The position numbers and the translations under genes were made by a program. A stretch of 64,000 nucleotides of DNA from Blastomussa wellsi (taxonomy: Eukaryota > Cnidaria > Anthozoa > Scleractinia > Plerogyridae): positions 4,897,641-4,961,640 of the forward strand of contig OX393568.1 of NCBI GenBank assembly GCA_947652115.1. Direction: 5' to 3'. How positions within the stretch are numbered: the first letter of the stretch is position 1; each line of letters opens with the position of its first letter. Shown here in pieces: positions 38,192 to 48,607 of this stretch. The notes under the pieces were generated by a model. The model ran no database searches and was not told where the DNA came from. It was given only the letters and a program-made list of their open reading frames with translations.

Positions 38192-41100
38192 ATGCAAGGA
38201 AAACGTATTTTGGGGGCCATCATAGTGTTGTATCTGGCAATGGCTTTACAGGTGACTATTCTTAACAGTTTAGCAGTAATTCTGTAAATTTCTAGAGGAG
38301 AAAATAGATTTTAAGGAATATAGTTGACGACAAAAGATTCTTCGCAGACAAAGTCGGATTACGTCTTTCGCCCTGCCGCCTGAAATCGCAAAACTATTCA
38401 AAAAATCAAAGGCCAATCCTATTCAGAATCAGGTTAAAAATTAGACTCAGGTTTCGTATACTACTCTGTGTTATTCCGAGTCTGATAGTTTATGAGTGAA
38501 CGGCGCAGTCGTTTCTAGCCGTTCCTAGCTGTTTCTAGGAGTATAATCGGTCACAAGTTTTCAAGCTTTGATTCAGAACCATTTATTAAGATCTTTAATA
38601 ATTATTTCAGTTAAATCCGCTGGGAAAAACAGCGACATTCAAAGTTCAAGTAGAGAATGAAGGGAGAGTGTTAAATGAGGTGGTAAAGATTAATGTGGTG
38701 AGAAAGACAGAAATATTTGAAGTCCCATCACAAGAAGACTTTGAAGCAGCGCAGATTATCCACGATTTCCGAAAGGTAAACCGCGAATTTCGATAGAAAT
38801 ATATATTTTTAAAGTTACAATAGCCACAAATAGCCTCAGAATAGATCGGGAAAAGTGATTCTAACCGGGCAATTAGTTGCATAACAGGGACGTCAGCGCT
38901 GATGGGCAGGAGAGTGGATCAAAAACTGAAAGAAGTTCTACCAGACGTCTAATTTTTCTAGGTAACTGACTTCTACTGTCCAGATTTTCCTTGAGCAAAA
39001 CATTTTCTGGAAATACTATATGGACCTATATTATGCCGCTTAGATTCTTGCTGTTAGCTAGCAATACTGGTGATTCGTGTGAGTATTCATAATGCAGTCT
39101 TAAAGAAAAAGAAACTTTCGGGTTATACGTGACATGTGTAGTGAAAAGCGGCTCATAATTGAACTTATACAAATGGCAGCGATGATTTTATGTATGTTTA
39201 TAATGGAGAAGAATGGGGATGTGCGATTAGTCATTCCATTGCTTGCAATTAATTTATACTGGACAACCTTTTTTAGAAATAATGAAATTAAGTGCTTGGC
39301 TTCCCAAGGAGAAAACAACGGACAACCAAGCCAAGTTTAATTTAAAGAAAACATTTTTTTTACGGCCTGCTCTGGGACAACATAAACTCACCTGTCCACC
39401 AGTGATTTTCGTTCGGGCAACTTGCTTTTTTAGTTCTTAAAGTTTTAACTAATATTGTTAAAAGGATTCAGTGGGGCAACTAAATAGGCCATTTCCGAGT
39501 TTTCGTTTGCCTCAGCGTCAAAAAACTCTATGTGCGAAATCATTGATATGAAAATGTCTTATACCTGTGCACAACAAGCTTATTTGCATATGAATAGTTT
39601 TCCTCCACTTTGAAACTGAGGGGAAAGGGAACTCGGCATTTGCCCGGCATTTGATAAAGGAACAGCCTGGATAACCTTGCGTTTTTGATTTTCAATTTTG
39701 AGTATTGTAAAATTCACGGGCTAAATATCCGGTCGATTTTCAGTATTAAAATCAATTTTACGCCCATGGTTTCTACAAATTTTGCAATTTCTATAATGCC
39801 GTACACACAATTTTTTGTTTTAGAATTTGACGATGATCAGCTTGACGGAGAAGAAAGTGTGCTATCTGTCAAAGCTCATCAGTAACAATCTGCCAAGCCC
39901 TTCAAAACTAATGAAAGCCTTTAAGGTATGTCTTAAAAGTAGCGTAAAAAGGGGTGTCGGGAATTCGGTCTAAATGAGTAGACACCATCGCCACCGTCAT
40001 GGCCCCTAACGCAGATGTCCTCTTTTTACAGAAATCTGAATTAAATAATTTCCAGAGCTGTTTGTTATATTTTACATTGTAAAAAGTACGCTTGACCTAC
40101 ATGCAAACCTAATCTAAAAATGTTGTTATGATAACCAAATTTGTTCCTTTTATGCCCACTAACCGCTGGATGGGGTCTACTGCTATTGAGGAAATTACAG
40201 TTAATTGTTGCAGTGCATGCTAAATACTAAATAAAGCAATAAAAATTGATTAAAGTGTTCTACAGATGAGAAGTTATTGATTAAATGTTCCCATTAAACA
40301 AGCAAATTCTCTAACAGACTCTGGAGGCATGTTCTGTGCTTCACATCACACTTCAGAGGAGCGACTGGGGCGCAGTGGTGAGAGCGGTCGCCTCCCAAGT
40401 ATATGACCCGGGTTCAATTCCGACCCGGCGTTATATGTGAGTTGAGTTTGTTGTTGGTTCTCTCCTCGCTCCGAGGCTTCTCTAGTTTTCCTCCCTCCTC
40501 AAAAACCAACATTTCTAAATTCCAGTTCCACCGGTAGAGGACCCGCATGAAAACCAGCTGAACCTGATGTGGCTTCCTTTTTAAATATCGTTATTATATG
40601 AATCAGGGCCAAATGAACTTTATTGTTAACTAGTGAGAAAATCTCAGATAGTTTCTATACCTACTCTTTTTAGTTAACTTCAAGATTTTTGGTTTCTGTA
40701 AACTTGTATACGTACTCTCTCTGGTTAATTTCCTGATTTCTGTTAACTTCTATACTTACCTTTTTCTTTTTAGTTAAAACATGACCCACCTAGATTAGCT
40801 AGCTACCTGTGGGCATGTCCAATTTGTTAAAATAATTATTAGAAAATAAAAGAATGTATGTTACCTACAGCTGGACATGTATAACACTTAAAGGAGCAGT
40901 GTCACGGCATTTGAAGTCATTTTCCCATTTACTTTCAAATTGAAGGAAATCTAAAAGAAAGAGTTTTCTAATGTCGAAAAACACCAACGGGATAATATGC
41001 TGAAATTATAAAAGGATTGTTTCGAATGACAACGATATAGACCGATTACAAACGACAAACTTGAAAAAAATTGCCAATTTTTTCAAGACGTAGCTCCTTT

Positions 41101-41547
41101 AAGGCCGTGGCAAACGAGGACACACTGTTGCAGACACAATATTGCTCCTTTCGAGCAAACTGGGAAACATTTTTTGCATACACAAAATGTTTCTGAAACA
41201 AAAAACAGAAACATTTTTGTGTTGTCGGGCAAACAGGGAAACAATTTTGCCCGAAAAACGTTTCTTCATTTGCCACGGCCTTTAGGATGGTCATTTGCAT
41301 AGGTGACAGTTCTCATTCAGGTCAAATGGCCAAAATTTTTAATGGTAAAAAGTGTCATGCAGCCACCCAACCACCACCCCCCCTCCCAAATCAAGGTCCT
41401 TCTTGCAAAGATCGACAATCATCCACGAAAAGAGTCCGACAATGGAACAGACCAGGGAAGGAACCTCTATGAATGTCGCATAAAAGTTAAATAAAGTATC
41501 CTCATTTTATCGCCTTTGGGTAAGCATTCCAACTATAAGCTTTTGTC

Positions 41548-41602
<55 letters not shown>

Positions 41603-41842
41603 CTTTGACTGTCTACGGTCGAAGCTACGTAGCCCAATTAATCCTTTTTTTAGGCAGCAACTGGTGATAAACACTCTAATCTTGAGAGAGTAAAAACTAC
41701 AATGGAGGTCAAAGAGCTGCTACAGGACAACAAGGATCTCAGCGAGGCCATGAAAAAACGCTGCCGAGGCTTTCCGATTTACAGTATTGAACCGAGCGAA
41801 GAACCAATCTCCATCATAACGATTTCTGACGAAGGCAAGTAA
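38192..41842 (+). CDS. BRI-3: BRICHOS-domain secreted precursor, terminal peptide exon lost or unrecognised
   Basis: Exons: 38192-38251, 38611-38775, 39824-39925, 41654 to 41834 or 41842. The first encodes a signal peptide (MQGKRILGAIIVLYLAMALQ). The second is the linker ending IHDFRK. The third starts NLTMISL with the first BRICHOS cysteine (KKVCYLS), and the fourth has the second (KRCRGFPIY). Phases 0, 0, 0 equal those of BRI-1 and BRI-2. At the end of exon 4 a GC donor (G|GCAAGT) would give the family's phase-1 junction, while reading straight on stops after Glu-Gly-Lys at 41842. A strong acceptor lies at 41957-41958, but the frame beyond enters a repeat and shows only one Cys. So BRI-3 is either a BRICHOS-only protein or a copy whose peptide exon was destroyed. 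Confidence 0.7.
40361..40605 (+). mobile_element. tRNA-derived SINE, copy 2
   Basis: GCGCAGTGGTGAGAGCGG with B box GGTTCAATTCC, then a tRNA-unrelated body including ctcctcgctccgaggcttc. The head matches the copy at 9254. It sits in the last BRI-3 intron. Confidence 0.65.
41548..41602. repeat. (AAT)n microsatellite
   Basis: About 18 uninterrupted trinucleotide units, directly readable. Confidence 0.95.
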
Positions 41843-42013
41843 AAAAGGAGGAAAAACGTTACAAATCAAGTGAAACTAATAACTTTTGATAAGTGACCGA
41901 TCGATTGAACCAAAGGATGCTAAGCCTTTGCCTAGTTCTTGTACGGTTTTTTCCCCAGGCCTTCACGGTATAGTATGGCGTCAGTACCAACGTGAGCCAA
42001 AACGGGTTGACGA

Positions 42014-42358
42014 ACCTGGGGTGGGGGGGGGGCTCACATATGAAAGGGACGGGATCCTCGTTGTCTCGCTTTGGGGAGTAAAGTTTGGATTTTGGTCTCA
42101 CTTAGGGTGTTCTGGACAAAACGCCATTATATTTAGCCGTGAAGGTCTCGTTTAGGGTTACACGCGAAGAAATTTATATTTAATATGTATATTTTAAATT
42201 CGTTTTATTTACTCGATTCATATAATCAAAGATTTCATGGTCTCTTTCAGGGGTCAAAAAAGCTTCGGCGAAGCGCACATAGGATCCTTTAGGGGTTTAA
42301 TTCAAAATTTCCTTCCAGCATCCCCACCCCTTTCATATGCGAGTCCCTCCCCGGACCC
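42014..42358. mobile_element. MITE-like inverted repeat downstream of BRI-3
   Basis: The left end (a G run then ctcacatatgaaaggg) and right end (cccctttcatatgcgag then a C-rich run) are imperfect inverted copies, with ggatcct near the inner edge of both. It covers the place where a BRI-3 terminal exon would be expected. Confidence 0.45.
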
Positions 42359-43419
42359 CTGCACAAGGCCCAAGAAAGAAATTCTGAAGTCGACCAAGGA
42401 CATACGCGCGCAGAAAATGGGGAAAAGCGGTCCGAATCGGTTAGCTGGGTCAAACGAGTGTTCGTCAACACGTGTTAACTATCATCAAGTCGGCGCAAAC
42501 GAAAGAAAACTCACACTGAACTCTCCGGCACAGATTATATCATGAAAATTTGAGCGCGTTCAAAGTATGATGAGAGTTTCAAGCCTAAGGAACTATTATT
42601 AGCTAAAGAGAATCTGAACTCTCGTAATACAGCAAATAATTGTTTCCTGCCCAAAGAATTGTCATTTTGTTGTTTCTCCCTGATTACTTCGCCCGTCATC
42701 ATTATACGGTGTTGTTTTATCGCACATTTTCCCGACAAAATACAACCTTCCCAAGGTGGGGCGTACTCAAAACGAATAAAGTTTGTAAACCGTAAACCGA
42801 TGAGTTTCATATAAAGCCGGGGAAGCTATTAACTAAACTTCTCATGGTAAGCCCAGTTTATTAGCCTGGAGTGCAGCTCTTAATCTGCCTTCCTTTTTTT
42901 TTTGCTACATTAAAGGTGAGGATCTGGACCATGGTCGTTTTCGTCGAAGTCATTGTTCCAGCTCTGCTTGCATCAAAACTATTGAATGTTATCTGTTCCC
43001 GTGTGGCTCTTCGACATGCTTCAAATGTCGAGAAGTGAAAATCTGCCGTCCAATCGAATGCTAGATGTATATCGCTTGTTACCGGAACTGTCAAGCTAGA
43101 ATGTTCATAAGTTAAAGGAAATACTGTAATTCTTAAATTGTTTAGTTTCAATATTAAACATAAAAGAAATAGTTGGACCAATAAATAACTTATTTGAAGG
43201 AAAAATGAAGTGTAAAAAAATTTTCTTTGAAATCACCACTACAGTAACGAGAAGAAAACTGGGACAAGTCTCCTCCGCAACCGTTTTCTTGGCGTGTCAC
43301 GCAGGGGGTGGGGAGGGGAGTATTCATGTCAGTGCAAAAACGGTCTGCGAAGGACACTGGGGGGACCATTCCTGGAGCATTACTGGAGATAATGCCCAAG
43401 ATTTTCAAGTGGCAATACA

Positions 43420-43745
43420 TTCTCGTCCCCATACCCCTTTTCGTTTCTCTTAGCCAGCAGGGCCTTGGCACGAAAACGAAGGGCTCTGGGGACATACGAT
43501 TTTCAATTTCAATTTTTTATTGGCTGTTGAGAACAAAGAAATCTTAAAACGGAAGCCAAAATGTTCGCCGGCCGCCTTAATACAACACACAACATGTAGA
43601 AACATCAATGCTATAAACATGAAGTCCGGAAGTCCTAGAATCTCGGACTGGAAATCGTACATGTCTCCAGAGTCCTTCGTTTTTCGTGCCAAGGCCCTGC
43701 CGGCTAAGAGAAACGAAAAGGGCTATGGGGACGAGAATGGTGGCA
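43420..43745. mobile_element. Fold-back MITE
   Basis: Arms 43423-43505 and 43661-43740 are inverted copies sharing ccttttcgtttctcttagcc, gggccttggcacgaaaa and tctggggacata words. About 155 bases lie between. No ORF; target duplication not resolved. Confidence 0.6.
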
Positions 43746-44422
43746 ATATGGCCAGGGGTTCTGAGGGTGGGAGGCACCATGACGTACTGTGAAGCAGTAT
43801 AGTTTTAGATTGCAAAAAGCTTTCGTGCCACTTCATTAACATTAGTGTTCGGACTAAAGTGCTAAATGGAGACCATTGCTTCAATTCACTCGGTATGCTG
43901 TTTTGGTTTGTTGTATTTTTTCTAAATTTCATCCAGGGGGGGGGGGGGGATGCATTGTTTTCTAACTTCATTTATTCCTGTAGTGAAATTATATATACAT
44001 TTATTTAATAATATGGACAAAAGAAGGTATTTTCTACATGTAAAAGCATTGTCAAACTAAGAGCATAAAAAACAAATTATACTACAAAGAGAATGTTGCA
44101 GAGGCTTGAGTAAGGCCTTGACGCCTGAAAAGGAAAAAAAATATATACATCAGATTGGGTGCTATTATCAAATCAAGAAATGGCTGCAAACTGTTCAGCT
44201 TGGGCAACTTGATGCCGAATGAAGCAGCAGCAAGCTTGCAAACAGAGTGCCTAGTGCAGTATAGGGTAAAAAATGGTAATTAATATAAGCAGTGCAAGCC
44301 AGAAAACTAGAATTCCAGAATGTAAATGACTCAGGTGCTCAACATACTGTACAGTGTACACTGTAGTAAGAATTAGGCTGGAGGGGGGGGGGGAGTTCCT
44401 CAACTACATGTATATGGGCTAT

Positions 44423-44575
44423 ATAATTTGGTTTTATCAACTGGGTTGATAATGTGAATTGGCCACCGTAAAGAGATCTGAGAGCTGACGTTTCAAGCGT
44501 TAGCCCAAATTATATTGTTATACTTCCCACCGACGCAGCACCACATTTTATTTAGAAACTTAACCTCTCTATATG
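44423..44575. mobile_element. Rearranged Penelope tail fragment
   Basis: 44423-44507 is the inverted tail of the Penelope-like element (ggttttatcaactgggttga, then gacgtttcaagcgttagccc). It is fused at 44508 to a direct-orientation piece (aaattatattgttatacttc and the gacgcagcaccac block). The two halves come from adjacent parts of the same tail in opposite orientation. Confidence 0.7.
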
Positions 44576-45122
44576 GGCTATACAGGGACATGCCAGTAGA
44601 TAGGGTGTGGTTTTTGACTCCTCAGTCCCGAACATGTAGGCCCGATTACCAGCCGCTGTTCTGGAACCGGAGCCCACGCTCCTCCCTGAACAGACTGGAC
44701 TCGAGAGAGCGGCAGAAATTGAGCCTTTTCCGAACAGGGTATACGAATGTGTCTTAAAGAGGGTCTGGAGCCGTCCTAGACAGAGAATGGCTAATCAAGA
44801 CTTTCGTTGAGAAATCAGCAACATTGATCAGTGTTTATTTAGCCAGTCACCAGTAGCCTGTGTTACAGCCGGACGTGTCACACAATCCTCGGCGGTTTTG
44901 TCCGTCTGCAACGCAGTCTAGTCATCAGTCAACATGAGATCGTTTTCAGGACTAGATATTAGCGCTATGGTATAAAATATATTTTCCTTTGTCATAAACA
45001 GGGTACAAGTAGGTGTTTGACATTATTTTTGTTACAGCAGCACCCCAATACCTAAACAATACATGGGTCACCCCCCTCTCCCCTCTGGGGAGAATAGAAA
45101 GTCACTGTTAGGAGAAATTTAC

Positions 45123-48100
45123 TTACGCCTCCTTTAAAAATACTTCTGCACTTATTCTGTCCATATCTCCACCAGGAGGATCTCTGTCAAACTTTTTTAC
45201 ACCCAATGTTTCAAGACCTGTCCAAAATATACACATAAGGTTACAATAATAAAGGCCCAATTTACATGGAAAAAGTAAAATCAACCAATCAGCACAGAGC
45301 ATCGTGCGTTATAAGGTTAAGTGTAACCTTATCAACTTACAAATATTAGCAGTTGAAATGTCGCAATTCACATCACACGCGACTACATCATGATGCAAAT
45401 ACAAACCATGATGAATAACAGCAATGTACTCGCTTCCTTAAACCCTTTTTATGACAATTTTGTACTAGCTAGGATCACCCAAGTGCATATGTTTTCAGTT
45501 CACATGTCAAAGGTTGCATTTGGTCCTAGCACAAGGATCAACTTTATTCTGATAGTTAGGATGATCACCAAACGCAACCATTTGCTTGGATGATTGTAGT
45601 ACTAGGATCACCCTCACCTGGACAATAGTACCACTAACCAGGAACACAGAGGTGTCAACTCTAAGAAGGGATGTTGCGGGAGAAAAACAAAATTCTTCTG
45701 GGAATCTGAAAATTTTACCAGGAATCGGGAGACTTGGAAAATTTTCCGGGAAACACAAAGTAATGAACTTAAAATTTCGGGTATTTTGAGATATTTGGGG
45801 GAATTTATCCCAAATATTTGGGACGATATTCCAGATTCTTGGGAGGACTTTTATTTACACACGGTACTGCTAAAACAGCATTTGTTAGAGCTGTCACCCC
45901 CCATCAGAAACAGCGGAGCCTAAGGTGCTATAGTCTGCATCGCAGACGTAATCTAAACCTGGTTATATACGTCTGTGAAGAAGCGCCAAAATCCTTGTTC
46001 TGGACCCCCAACAGACTTAATGAATTACCGGAAGTGCAATTCAAATTGCACTTTAATCTGATTGGCTTACCAATGCCGGTGTGAACTGCCGGGAATTCCT
46101 TCAGCCAACCATAGCAAATCTCAGCTAATTAAACAATGGCTTTTCTTAACAGACCAATCATGGTGCGTACTCAAATCCTGGTACACAAGAACAAGGATTT
46201 CAGCTCTGGTTCACAGACATTAATAACCGGGATTTAAAAATTAAGTCTTAGACGCAGGCTAATGGTGCTGATCCATTTTCAGTCTTATCAGTCAGACCAA
46301 CATTCTCCCCCCAGATGCTGCAATCTTTTTGGTCAGCACTTAAAGAATTGAGCACTACGCAAAAAGTCAAATATTCGGGCCCGAATTCACTCGAATACAA
46401 GTCGGTGCATGTCTCGTATACTGTAATATTCTTACGTATTCTAGGACACCTGATTCGAAATACACCTGGGATGTCAATCCAACCTGTTTTTCTGTATTCA
46501 AATTAAACATTCCAGATGTGCATCACGTACGTATTCAAATTGAATAGTCGCGAATACTCCAGGTGTACTTCCTGTATTGTGTATGCCTTGAACACTCTAG
46601 GATTCTATGGCACCACAATGAAATAATCGAGGCTAGAATATTCAAGAACATTTTCATTTTGCACAGTGGAGATCTCTGACTGCGCTCAGTATGCAATTAT
46701 CAGCCAGTCAGATTTGTGAATCGATCGTGGACATCTGGTGTTGGAGGTGACTATTTCTCAATCCTTGCATAGTGCTGACTACAAGACTTTTGTAAAATGG
46801 AACAAAATTTTCCAATTAAACTGGGCCAACAAGGTGGAAAGGTCCTTTCCATTTTGTGCCCCAGAAGGCTGCATATTATATGAGAGAGCCTACTGAACCG
46901 ATGTACATGTAATTATAAGGCAACTAACCAGTTTATGAAAATGGAATGGTAAGTTTGGATCTGACTGGAATAGCTGGTCAAATGTTCTTGAACAAATATT
47001 GAGGACGAATCAATTTGCATTCTGCCTGAATTCAACTTTTGGGGTAAAATATGGAATTAAGCACCCCTAATTTATAGTAGGGTGCTACAGAGCTCAATGT
47101 CCATTAGGGGAGATGGTCAAATGAGGGTGCTCATGAATTGAATTTTTCTTGGAGAATTCACCTTGTTTGTACTGTTCATATGTTATGAAGCCTTTGCCGG
47201 TGACATCTAGCATTCCAAACAAGGATCTTACATTGCTGTCATCAAAAATGCACGGGTAGTTTCTTTGTACTGTTCTCGAGTCTTTTAATTTTTCCAGGAA
47301 CTGTTTCATGTATGCTTTTGGATCCTCTGTCAAATGGCACATAAACATTCAAATAAGTAACGGCAAAATAAGGCAAACTTGACATACTGTATTTGTTTTG
47401 TAAAGCGTTCTCCTTATAATAAATGTTCCGAATTGCTGGTTTGCAACCACTCCTGAAAGATTCAAATTACAATAAGCGTGGCGGCCATGTTGGATGACCA
47501 AACAAAAGAGGCTAATCTTTTGTTTGTGTTATCCAACATGGCGTCGATGACATCATGTGCAAACCAATAAGCATGCCGTTAGGGGCAGCGCATCTCCCAG
47601 ACACTTAGATTAATTTCTATCAAAGTGAAAGAATGAAAAAATGACAAGTATATTAAAAGCGTACAGGGACGTCGAACCTGGGTCAAATGCACGACAAGCA
47701 TGTCAAATGGCCTCCAGTGCTTGGCTGCCGGTTAACCAAATTTTTTAAGTATATATCGTGTTAACCTTAATAACAGGCTAACCCTAACCCTAAGATGTAG
47801 GCTAACCGGAGTGCTCAGTAGGCTAACCCAGGGGTTTCAAAACAAGGCGGCGACTGCCGGAGTTCCACCAGCTACTTGACTATTATGCCACCAGCTACTC
47901 TGGTCACAGCAATCAGCTCTTGAACCAAAAGCTAACCTATAACAGCCGCCAACTCTTCCAGTCGATGGCACCTACTTCAAAACATTTCCAAACCCCTGCT
48001 AACCGGAGTGCTTAGTAGGCTAACCAAAGCGCACAGTAGGCTAACCGAAGCTCTACTACTAACTTGTTCCCAGTGCCTTTGGAGCTTGGGAGATGCGCTG

Positions 48101-48438
48101 TCCCTAATGGCAAATGACCAATATTAACATTGCAATTTCTGTGGATTTGAATTTTCAAGGCATTAGCATTAGTTAAGTTACCTGTAATGTATATTTGATG
48201 GTACTCATGGCATACAAAATGTGGACCCCCTAACTGGACCCCCATCTAGCTTATTTCAGTTCTGTGTAAAGTCTCGGCGGTTTTAAAAACACCTAAAGAG
48301 AATAATAACAATAAGCGAGTGTTTTCTTTACTATCTACCTGGCCTTTCGTAGATCAACTGTGCCGTTAAGTTTTCAAATAATTCCATTATCTTGTGTTTT
48401 TTCAGATACTCTTGAGCACCGCTTTCCTTGTTCGCCAT
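45123..48438 (-). CDS. EFCAB10: EF-hand protein, EFCAB10-like
   Basis: Three minus-strand exons: 48339-48438 (ATG MANKESGAQEYLKKHK), 47162-47326, 45123-45217. Both introns are GT-AG phase 1. The product is 119 residues, close to vertebrate EFCAB10. The N-terminus has the ELFENLTAQLIYERPEDP segment typical of dimerisation/docking (RIIa-like) domains of cilia proteins. The middle has CIFDDSNVRSLFGMLDVTGKGFITYEQYK, one degenerate EF hand with Thr/Gly in the loop. The last exon gives LETLGVKKFDRDPPGGDMDR and a short helix. Its start codon faces that of the SET-domain gene 169 bases away. The first intron spans a fold-back repeat. Confidence 0.8.
45218..47161. other. EFCAB10-like intron 2
   Basis: 1.9 kb intron with no further gene seen. 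Confidence 0.5.
47575..48112. mobile_element. Fold-back repeat in EFCAB10-like intron 1
   Basis: The left end gccgttaggggcagcgcatctcccaga and right end (complement of cttgggagatgcgctgtccc) are inverted copies about 540 bases apart. The interior carries several ggctaacc/gctaaccggagtgct words. No ORF. Confidence 0.55.
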
Positions 48439-48607
48439 TTTGATTAGTGAAAGATTGGTGGTGTTTGTTTCCTTAACAACAGCACCTTGTCAGCGGCTTG
48501 CCGCTTCAGTCCCAGTGCTTTCGCATTTAGCACCTTTGAACGCCTGACTGTCTTTGAAAGTGTGTTTCGATGGCTAAGAATTTTTCATCAAACATGCTTT
48601 GGATGAA
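48439..48607. promoter_or_regulatory. Bidirectional promoter, EFCAB10-like / SETMAR-like
   Basis: 169 bases separate two divergent start codons, so both promoters and leaders must lie here or overlap. No TATA box is evident, as usual for housekeeping-type head-to-head pairs. Confidence 0.55.

Larger units (their letters stand above)
42359..45122. other. Repeat-rich intergenic region
   Basis: No gene recognised. Contains an inverted-repeat element (43420-43745), G-run tracts near 43936 and 44384, and a rearranged Penelope tail (44423-44575). Short open frames here are not conserved or are repeat-derived. Confidence 0.5.

Noticed and set aside
41886..42155. 89-codon frame after BRI-3 as its terminal exon
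   Set aside because: Attractive acceptor and an EPKR motif, but most of the frame lies in MITE sequence and has one Cys. Kept only as an alternative.
47770..47800. Interstitial telomere repeats
   Set aside because: Only two ctaaccctaaccct-like units within a ggctaacc-rich repeat; too short, and explained by the local fold-back element.
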